From UBA8904 sp035448625 (GTDB lineage Bacteria; Desulfobacterota; Syntrophia; Syntrophales; Smithellaceae), in the NCBI GenBank assembly GCA_035448625.1, contig DAOTJI010000025.1, positions 1-34,430 of the forward strand: 34,430 bases of DNA. The letters are read 5' to 3'. The notes below the pieces were generated by a model. That model saw nothing but the letters and a program-made list of their open reading frames with translations, made no database searches and was not told the DNA's origin. Below are positions 24,053 through 30,274 of the stretch, in pieces. A program made the translations under genes and the position numbers. Within the stretch, counting starts at the first letter, position 1; each line of letters starts with the position of its first letter.

Positions 24053-25035
24053 TGCATTTCTCTCATCATTTGTTCCAAGGCCGCTTCCACGCGCTCGTCT
24101 TCTTCATCGCGCAGCGAAAGAAACAAGGAGAGGCGATCGACCACGCCATCCACCGCAAATAAAGCGGGCGCGTAGCTCCAAACTTCGATCTCATAATCCT
24201 GCACATCTTTTCGGGACAGCGCCTCCCTTCCGTATTTTTGAATCAACAACTTTCCTGTGACGTTTCCGACAGCCAGGACCTTGTTACCCGGTTCTGCAAG
24301 GGTCGAGTAGCGGGCAAGGGCCGAAAGCCCAGCGCAGACGCCGTCAGGCAAATTAATCGACGGATCGGCATATAAACGCCGGATCACCGGACTGCGCAGA
24401 TAGTCCAGCGTCTTCTCCCAGATTTCTAGTTTTGTTCCTTTTAAAATCCGTTCCCGTTTGCGTTTTCGGATAGAAATTTCAAAAAGCCCCAGAGAATCGA
24501 TCTCGCTGAAGGCCCGCGAAATCGTCATGGCGGAATAACCATACTGCAAAACCAAATCATTGGGGGCTAAAATTCTCTGCGGACTTTTCAGCAGCGTATG
24601 CAGCAGAACGACCTGGGCAGACGGGCTCAGTGATTTCGCCTGTGTCCGGGCTCGTTTAAAGCGCTCACGCAGATCAACGCCAAGGGGAAGCAAATACATC
24701 TGATTGCCGGGAACAATGAAACTGACTTTCTGATCGATCAGCCTTTTTCTATTATAGGAGCTCATCTGCTTTTGAATATAAATGAGCGCCTCACCGCCTG
24801 CCCTGGGTTGCACAAGATCAACGTGCTTGCGGATCATGGCGGGCGTTGATTCCTGTTCGCCTCCGGCGACAATCAAAATGCAGGACAGGTCTGCAATCTT
24901 TGCCTGAAAGAAAGCATACTGGTCTTTCAAAAAAAACGGCAGGTTCCGACCGCCACTCCACGGCTGAATCGATAAAGGAACGCCCAGCGTGCCCTGGACA
25001 TACCTTTCTAGTTCTTCGATTACTTGATTTTTCAT
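24046..25035 (-). CDS. AbiEi-like winged-helix regulator (putative type IV antitoxin)
   Basis: A 329-residue protein. The centre has a winged helix-turn-helix (about 155-200: SAQVVLLHTLLKSPQRILAP, then NDLVLQYGYSAMTISRAFSE). This is flanked by an N-terminal region with nuclease-like strands and a basic RKRKRERILKG loop. The architecture and the overlapping nucleotidyltransferase gene downstream fit the AbiEi antitoxin of AbiE-like systems, in which the antitoxin also represses its own promoter. The identification rests on gene pairing and general pattern, not on a diagnostic motif. AAAGG lies about 10 nt upstream of the start. The upstream DNA is strikingly A+T-rich compared with the rest of the window. 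Confidence 0.7.
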   Translation of the reverse strand: MKNQVIEELERYVQGTLGVPLSIQPWSGGRNLPFFLKDQYAFFQAKIADLSCILIVAGGEQESTPAMIRKHVDLVQPRAGGEALIYIQKQMSSYNRKRLIDQKVSFIVPGNQMYLLPLGVDLRERFKRARTQAKSLSPSAQVVLLHTLLKSPQRILAPNDLVLQYGYSAMTISRAFSEIDSLGLFEISIRKRKRERILKGTKLEIWEKTLDYLRSPVIRRLYADPSINLPDGVCAGLSALARYSTLAEPGNKVLAVGNVTGKLLIQKYGREALSRKDVQDYEIEVWSYAPALFAVDGVVDRLSLFLSLRDEEDERVEAALEQMMREMQW

Positions 25036-25140
25036 TTATTTTAACCTTTGATGCGCACAATAACATAACGTTAGTTAATGTGCAACATAAAAGTTAATAT
25101 ATTGTTATATTGAATAATTATTAACAGGCAACAAAGAATC
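25036..25140. promoter_or_regulatory. A+T-rich control region of the toxin-antitoxin pair
   Basis: A very A+T-rich stretch, unlike the G+C-rich flanks. It contains repeated GTTA/TTAAC motifs: TAACGTTA near 25066, AAGTTAAT near 25090 and ATTATTAAC near 25120; the last two form an imperfect inverted repeat. These are plausible autoregulatory binding sites for the AbiEi-like protein. No single promoter pair stood out. Confidence 0.4.
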
Positions 25141-25149
25141 GTTCTGTAA

Positions 25150-25173
25150 ACTTTGCAGGGAACTTTGCAGGGA
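25150..25173. repeat. tandem 12-bp repeat
   Basis: ACTTTGCAGGGA occurs twice in direct tandem, the second unit running into the right-hand palindrome. It suggests slippage or a junction left by recombination. Confidence 0.6.
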
Positions 25174-25193
25174 ACGCTCGCGAGTCGTTCCCT
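25169..25193. repeat. near-palindrome, right copy
   Basis: Same sequence as the 24-bp palindrome at 23360-23383 except for one extra T in the right half. It lies 11 bp from the intact thiolase stop codon. The two copies are in the same orientation relative to a thiolase end. Confidence 0.8.
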
Positions 25194-25204
25194 ACCGTAT
25201 AAGT

Positions 25205-26566
25205 CTATTTGTCCACGCGGATCAGCATCGCGTCTCCCTGGGCGTGGCCCGAGCAGATGCCGCAGACGCCCCAGCCCCCGCCGCGCCTTTTCAGTTCATA
25301 GCCCAGCGTCATGGCGATGCGCGCCCCCGTGGCGCCGATGGGATGGCCGTACGCCACCGCCCCGCCGTTGATGTTGACCTTTTTGAACATCTCTTCCTTC
25401 GACATCCCCAGAATGGACCGGCAACTCACCAGCGCCACCGCGGCGAAGGCTTCGTTGATTTCAATGACGTCGATCTGGTCGAGCGTCATGTTGTTCTGTT
25501 CCAGTATTTTTTTGATCGCCAGACCCGGCACGGTGGCGATATCCTTCGTCGGCTGCGAGACTTCGGCGTAATCCACGATGGTAAAGATGGGCGCAAGACC
25601 CAGTTCGTCGGCTTTTTCCCGGCTCATGAGCAGGCAGACGTCGCCGCCGTCATTGACGCCGGGGGCGTTGCCCGCCGTAACAGAACCGGGTTTTCCGGTG
25701 ACGGTGCTTAGATGACCGAAAACGGGGGGCAGTTTGGCGAGTCCTTCAAGCGTTGTTTCCGGCCGCGGGCCCTCGTCTTTATCCATGATGATGACTTTTT
25801 TGCCCTGCTTGACTTCCACCGGAAAGATTTCGTCGTCCAGTTTTCCTTCCTTCATCGCTTTGACGGCGTTTTGCTGGGAATTGAGCGCCCATTCGTCCTG
25901 CTCCTCGCGGGAAAAGCCGAACTCGTCGGCCACTTCGGAGCCGTGAATGGCCATATGGCGGTTGTAAAAAGCATCCCACAGGCCGTCGTAGACCATCGTG
26001 TCCACCACGCGGGCGTCGGGCAGGCCCATGCGCATTCCCCAGCGCATGTCGGGCAGGGCGAAGGGGCAGTTGCTCATGCTTTCCTGACCGCCCGCGATAC
26101 AGATTTCCGCCCGCCCCAGCAAAATCATCTGAAACGCCAGATCGATCGTTTTGATGCCCGAAGAACAGACTTTGTTGACCGTGATGGATGGAACGGATTC
26201 CGGAACGCCCGCCAGAATCGTAGCCTGACGGCCGGGAATCTGGCCGCAGCCGGCGGGAACCACCTGGCCCATGAAAATATAGTCGATATCCGCCGGTTTA
26301 ACCTTGCCCTCGGTCCGACGCAGGACTTCCTGAATGGCCAGGGCGCCCAGCTCCATTGCCGAAAATTCTTTCAGGGCGCCGCCGGCCCTTCCGTAAGGCG
26401 TCCGGCAGGCTTCCACGCAAACGACTTCGCGGAAGTTCCGGTGAGGATTCTTTATTTTTCTGCCCATGGTCGTGAAGTCCGGCTTTCTTTCGCCGAACCC
26501 GGCGATGGGTGCGTTTTTATAAAATTCGGACTTTTTTCGGGTCAGTTTTTGCGGCGTTTTTGACAT
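25205..26566 (-). CDS. thiolase (acetyl-CoA acetyltransferase family)
   Basis: A 453-residue thiolase that condenses or cleaves acyl-CoA and acetyl-CoA. The nucleophile is Cys134 in VNKVCSSGIK, with NEAFAAVALV, catalytic His408 in GHPIGATGAR and the second Cys438 in CSGHAQGDAM. A basic N-terminal extension of about 45 residues precedes the usual first strand (REVVCVEACRTPYGR), longer than in standard thiolases of about 390 residues. The start at 26566 has GGGGAGGA five nt upstream; an ATG at 26644 would add 26 more residues. The gene is alone on its strand, divergent from the TVP38 gene, and its 3' flank is partly duplicated at 23360-23460. Confidence 0.93.
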   Translation of the reverse strand: MSKTPQKLTRKKSEFYKNAPIAGFGERKPDFTTMGRKIKNPHRNFREVVCVEACRTPYGRAGGALKEFSAMELGALAIQEVLRRTEGKVKPADIDYIFMGQVVPAGCGQIPGRQATILAGVPESVPSITVNKVCSSGIKTIDLAFQMILLGRAEICIAGGQESMSNCPFALPDMRWGMRMGLPDARVVDTMVYDGLWDAFYNRHMAIHGSEVADEFGFSREEQDEWALNSQQNAVKAMKEGKLDDEIFPVEVKQGKKVIIMDKDEGPRPETTLEGLAKLPPVFGHLSTVTGKPGSVTAGNAPGVNDGGDVCLLMSREKADELGLAPIFTIVDYAEVSQPTKDIATVPGLAIKKILEQNNMTLDQIDVIEINEAFAAVALVSCRSILGMSKEEMFKKVNINGGAVAYGHPIGATGARIAMTLGYELKRRGGGWGVCGICSGHAQGDAMLIRVDK

Positions 26567-26741
26567 GATTCCTCCCCGTTGCTGGTTTTTCCGGATGCGC
26601 GGGAAAAATGCGCGGATGTTTTTAAAGATGCGTTTTTCTTGCACATCGCTTTCATTTAGTCAACTGTTTTGAAGAATGCGGGACTCTTTGATTAAGGCCG
26701 TTCGCCTTTCCGGCCGGCGCACAGAAGTCAGCCGAAACCGT

Positions 26742-26770
26742 TTGACGAAAACCGATATTAATATTATAAA
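26742..26770 (+). promoter_or_regulatory. sigma70-type promoter of the TVP38-UbiA-MBL unit
   Basis: TTGACG (26742-26747), 17-bp spacer, TATAAA (26765-26770), about 84 bp before the first gene. Five of six matches in each box. Confidence 0.6.
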
Positions 26771-26853
26771 AACGTACCAACACCGCCCGGCACACCGCGG
26801 GTTTTACAGGCTTAAAAACGGCTGCGCGGCAGATCGGAAACTTGAGACCCCCC

Positions 26854-27558
26854 ATGAACAGAAATTTGGCTTTCCGGATTCTTTTGCTTTTCGCGCTGAT
26901 TGCCCTGGGCGGCTATCTTTTTATTCACTTCGACCTGTACCTTTTTTTTAAAGACAAAAATAAAATCATCTCCTTCATCAAGTCGTATCCTCACGGCGAA
27001 GCGGTGTTCATCCTTCTGCAGATTGTCCAGGTGATCGCAGCGCCGATTCCGGGAGAGGTGTCCGGTTTCATCGGCGGCTATCTCTACGGCCCGTTCTGGG
27101 GAACCCTGTATTCCACCATCGGGCTTACGATCGGCTCCTGGCTGGCTTTCATCCTGGCGCATTTCTTCGGCGAACCGCTGCTGGAGAAGGTGGTCAAGAA
27201 AGAAGTTTTCGAGAGGTTCAACTATTTCATGGAACACCGGGGCCTGCTCGTTTCCTTTCTGCTGTTTTTGATCCCGGGGTTTCCCAAGGATTATCTGTGC
27301 TACATCATGGGCATGAGCCGAATGCCGGTGCTGACGTTTATCATCATCTCCACGGTCGGCCGCTTTTTCGGCACGGCCATGCTGTCCATCAGCGGCAATA
27401 TTGCCGCCAGGGAGCAGTACGTGCTTTTGGCCTTCGTCGTCGCCGCGGCCGCGGTGGTTTCGTTTCTGGCTTGGCGGTATCACGAGAAAATTTTGGAGCT
27501 GCTCAAGAACCATCGGGACGGAAAGCCGCCGCACCGAAGCGATGAAAACCCGTCATGA
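26854..27558 (+). CDS. TVP38/TMEM64 (DedA-like, VTT-domain) membrane protein
   Basis: A 234-residue inner-membrane protein. It has an N-terminal membrane helix, then the VTT/SNARE-associated domain: APIPGEVSGFIGGYLYGPFW (about 59-78), GSWLAFILAHFFGEPL and FLLFLIPGFPKDYLCYIMGM (around 133-152). Its C-terminus is basic. Proteins of this group are associated with membrane lipid (undecaprenyl or phospholipid) scrambling or flipping, but this branch is not characterised to my knowledge. The start at ATG 26854 is preferred over a TTG at 26842; no clear ribosome binding site. Its stop overlaps the next gene's start as ATGA. Confidence 0.87.
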   Translation: MNRNLAFRILLLFALIALGGYLFIHFDLYLFFKDKNKIISFIKSYPHGEAVFILLQIVQVIAAPIPGEVSGFIGGYLYGPFWGTLYSTIGLTIGSWLAFILAHFFGEPLLEKVVKKEVFERFNYFMEHRGLLVSFLLFLIPGFPKDYLCYIMGMSRMPVLTFIIISTVGRFFGTAMLSISGNIAAREQYVLLAFVVAAAAVVSFLAWRYHEKILELLKNHRDGKPPHRSDENPS

Positions 27559-28538
27559 GGATTCAAAAACCACAGTCCCGGCATGGAAAGGCAGGCCGGA
27601 GCTCAGCCCCCCCGGCGGTCTGGCTTCGGGCGCTGCGTCTCCATTTTGTCCTGCCCAGCATCCTTCCGGCCCTGTTGGGAGGGGTCATGGCCTGGGCCGC
27701 GGGGCATCCCCTGAACGGTCTTCATTTCGCCCTGGTCGTGATCGGTGTCACCGTCAACCATTTCGGGCTCAACCTGGTGGATGATGTTCTGGATTACCGG
27801 CATACGGTTGACCAGCAGACCGGCGACCAGAAAAATTTTTTCACCGGGGGCAGCGGCGTTCTGCCGGAAGGACTGCTGAAAGACACGCAGATGCTGAAGG
27901 CGGCGGCTCTTTTTTTCTCGGCCACGGCCCTCATCGGCATTTATCTGGCGTGGACCTGCGGATGGTTTGTGCTGGTTTTCGGAATTTTTGGCATGGCCTG
28001 CTCCATTTTTTACACGGCGCCGCCGATCCGTTTCGGCTACCGGGGGGCGGGCGAGCTGGGCCTGCTCATTAATTTTGGCCCCGTGATCGTTCTGGGGGCG
28101 TATTTTGTTCAAGCGCGGACGTTGGCCATCGAACCGTTTATCGCTTCACTGGTACCTGGACTGCTGATGGCGTCGATGATCCTCATCAACGAAATTCCCG
28201 ATTACGAGGCGGACCGGCGCGGCGGAAAATGGAACCTCGTCGCCCGCTTCGGAAGAAAAACGGGCGCGTGCCTGTACGGGGCCGGCCTGGCGTGCGCTTA
28301 CAGCATTCTGGTTCTCTCGGCTCTGGCCGGGGTTTTGTCCCCTTTTGTATGGCTGGGCCTCGTCAGTCTTCCCTTGGCCTTCCGGTCTCTGGCCGTCCTT
28401 CGCCGCCATCTGAATGATCCGCTGGCGATGGCTCCGGCCAATCTGGCGATGATAAAAGTCCACGCCCTTACGGTGTCCGCCATGGTTGCCGCGTATCTCC
28501 TGGAAGTTTTGATTGCGGCCCGGAACTTTATTTGTTAA
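27555..28538 (+). CDS. UbiA-family prenyltransferase (MenA-like)
   Basis: A 327-residue polytopic membrane enzyme that would move a polyprenyl chain from its diphosphate to an aromatic or other acceptor. The first Asp-rich motif is NLVDDVLDYRHTVD (Asn73, Asp76, Asp77, Asp80) and the second is NEIPDYEADRRGGK (Asn212, Asp216, Asp220), both needed for Mg-diphosphate binding. About eight hydrophobic segments. It resembles 1,4-dihydroxy-2-naphthoate prenyltransferase (menaquinone pathway) in style, but no other men gene is nearby. It starts inside the stop codon of the TVP38-like gene, so the two are translationally coupled, and is followed 29 bp later by a metallo-hydrolase gene. Confidence 0.88.
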   Translation: MRIQKPQSRHGKAGRSSAPPAVWLRALRLHFVLPSILPALLGGVMAWAAGHPLNGLHFALVVIGVTVNHFGLNLVDDVLDYRHTVDQQTGDQKNFFTGGSGVLPEGLLKDTQMLKAAALFFSATALIGIYLAWTCGWFVLVFGIFGMACSIFYTAPPIRFGYRGAGELGLLINFGPVIVLGAYFVQARTLAIEPFIASLVPGLLMASMILINEIPDYEADRRGGKWNLVARFGRKTGACLYGAGLACAYSILVLSALAGVLSPFVWLGLVSLPLAFRSLAVLRRHLNDPLAMAPANLAMIKVHALTVSAMVAAYLLEVLIAARNFIC

Positions 28539-28567
28539 GCATCCGGCAAACCATAAGGCTGCCTTTG

Positions 28568-29536
28568 ATGATTTCAGAAATTTCCGAAAACTTTTACCGC
28601 ATCACCCTGCCCATGCCGTTTCGCCTGCGGCACGTCCACGCCTACGTGCTGGTGGAAGGCGGGCAGGCGGCCCTCTTTGATGCGGGTATGCTCATGCCCG
28701 GCGCCTTTGAAAAACTGGAAGCCGATCTGGCGGGCATCGGCCTCTCCGCGGCGGATGTCCGCGACATTTATCTGACCCACACGCATACCGATCACTGCGG
28801 CCTGGCCGGCCGGATCCAGGAAACATCCAAAGCCCGACTTCATCTGTCGGAGGAAGCGCGGCAGGTTTATGATTCTTTTCGGCAGGGAGAAGACCTGATC
28901 GCGCGGGCCCGCTTCTTTTACGCCCGGCAAGGCCTTCCCGCGGAAGACGTGGAAGCCATCGTGGAGGAAATTGAGGACCTGCGGGGACGGATTCCGCGCC
29001 TCGTGGTCGCCACGCTTTTGCGGGACCGGGAAACCCGGCGCTTCGGCAGACGATCTTTTGAGGTGATCTTCACGCCGGGACACGCGGCGGGGCACGCCTG
29101 CTTCTTTTTCCGCGACGAGGGATTGCTGCTGGCGGGCGATCACATTCTGCCCTACATTGCGCCGAGCTTGAGCCCGAATATTGCTGATGACGTTTTTCAG
29201 CCGCTGGCGAGCTACCTGGAATCGCTGGTCGTCCTAGAAAAGCTGCCGGTCGTCATGGTCCATCCCGGCCATGGAAATTCTTTCGGCGGTGTTCACGAGC
29301 GGATTTCCGAAATCCGGGAGCATCACACGATGAAAAAGGACCTGTTGCTCAAAAAGATCGGCGCCCGCCCGCAGACCACTTTCGGCATCTGCAAGCAAAT
29401 GATCGGAGCGGCCGCGGACGGCTGGGAAAAATTCATGGCGCTCAACGAAACCTATGTTTACCTTCAAGCGCTCAAACGGGAAGGCGCGATTCGTGAGGGT
29501 ATGGCGGAAAATACGCTTGTTTATTCGGCGGCTTGA
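28568..29536 (+). CDS. MBL-fold metallo-hydrolase (lactamase_B family)
   Basis: A 322-residue metallo-beta-lactamase-fold hydrolase. Metal ligands visible are HTHTDH (71-76), GHAAGH (171-176), Asp191 in LAGDHIL and His in HPGHG (around 231-235). The C-terminal 80 residues look like the winged-helix tail of the LACTB2/glyoxalase-II-like subgroup (EHHTMKKDLLLKKI then a helix-turn-helix-like stretch). It probably hydrolyses a thioester or other ester in the cytoplasm; the substrate is unknown. The ATG at 28568 was preferred over a TTG at 28532, with AAGG 9 nt upstream. It is the last gene of the unit and is followed by an intrinsic terminator. Confidence 0.9.
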   Translation: MISEISENFYRITLPMPFRLRHVHAYVLVEGGQAALFDAGMLMPGAFEKLEADLAGIGLSAADVRDIYLTHTHTDHCGLAGRIQETSKARLHLSEEARQVYDSFRQGEDLIARARFFYARQGLPAEDVEAIVEEIEDLRGRIPRLVVATLLRDRETRRFGRRSFEVIFTPGHAAGHACFFFRDEGLLLAGDHILPYIAPSLSPNIADDVFQPLASYLESLVVLEKLPVVMVHPGHGNSFGGVHERISEIREHHTMKKDLLLKKIGARPQTTFGICKQMIGAAADGWEKFMALNETYVYLQALKREGAIREGMAENTLVYSAA

Positions 29537-29544
29537 CGCTCCAT

Positions 29545-29566
29545 GCGGGCCAGCAGCCCGTTTTTT
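29545..29566 (+). terminator. intrinsic terminator after metallo-hydrolase
   Basis: CGGGC (29546-29550) pairs with GCCCG (29556-29560) around CAGCA, followed by six T. Confidence 0.75.
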
Positions 29567-29569
29567 GAG

Positions 29570-29597
29570 TTGCCTCGCAATGATTCAAAAATATAAA
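29570..29597 (+). promoter_or_regulatory. possible promoter for the acetyltransferase gene
   Basis: TTGCCT (29570-29575), 16-bp spacer, TATAAA (29592-29597), in an A+T-rich stretch just after the terminator. Confidence 0.35.
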
Positions 29598-29657
29598 TAA
29601 TCCATAGACATTTAAAACGGCCAATGCTATGAATTAATTGACGCATTGAAACATTAC

Positions 29658-30224
29658 ATGCCTTTGATCGTTAAGGATTTTATTCGGTCTGTTATGGGAA
29701 ATGTGAAAATCATTCTAAGGCCATCCGGTCTATCCGACGCGTCTTTGCGTTACCACTGGTTCAACGATCCGGAATTTACGAGGCTTTATCTCGGCCGTCC
29801 CTTATTCACATCGTACCGGCAGGTAGAGGAAGAAATCCTGTTTTCCACGTATTCGACCCTGTCCACGGGATTGTACGAACTGGCCATTCAAACGGTGGAC
29901 ACCAACCTTTACATCGGCAACACCTTCTTTCGAAAAATGGATTGGCAAAATCGTTCCGCGGAATACGGGATCTTTATCGGAGACCCGGAGCACAGGGGAG
30001 CCGGCATCGGACCGGACGTCACGCGAAGGATGCTGGAGCAGGGTTTTGCCGAATTCGGATTCCGGCGCATTTGGCTGACGGTTTTGGCCTTCAATGAACC
30101 GGCAATCAAATGTTTTGAAAAATGCGGTTTTCAGAGCGAGGGGGTTCTGCGCGACGCCATTTATTCCGGCGGGCAGTTCAACCACGTCATCATCATGTCG
30201 GTCCTGGCCGGCGCGAAACCATGA
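29658..30224 (+). CDS. GNAT-family N-acetyltransferase (RimJ/RimL-like)
   Basis: About 188 residues with the acetyltransferase_3 layout: IILRPSGLSDASLRYHWFND near the start, FRKMDWQNRSAEYGIFIGD in the middle, the acetyl-CoA loop HRGAGIGPDVTRRMLEQGF, and NEPAIKCFEKCGFQSEGVLR near the end. It would acetylate an amine, such as a protein N-terminus or small molecule. The start is uncertain: candidates are TTG 29646, ATG 29658 and ATG 29694, none with a strong ribosome binding site; 29694 would give a typical compact family N-terminus. It lies 50 bp before the TPR gene and could belong with it. Confidence 0.85.
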   Translation: MPLIVKDFIRSVMGNVKIILRPSGLSDASLRYHWFNDPEFTRLYLGRPLFTSYRQVEEEILFSTYSTLSTGLYELAIQTVDTNLYIGNTFFRKMDWQNRSAEYGIFIGDPEHRGAGIGPDVTRRMLEQGFAEFGFRRIWLTVLAFNEPAIKCFEKCGFQSEGVLRDAIYSGGQFNHVIIMSVLAGAKP

Positions 30225-30274
30225 TGACCACGGATGTTCAACGTTTTAGGAAAGGATAAAAAGGGAGGCGATGT

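Noticed and set aside
23360..25193. A transposon with the palindromes as terminal inverted repeats
   Set aside because: The two copies are direct repeats together with a thiolase tail and no transposase or recombinase gene lies between them.
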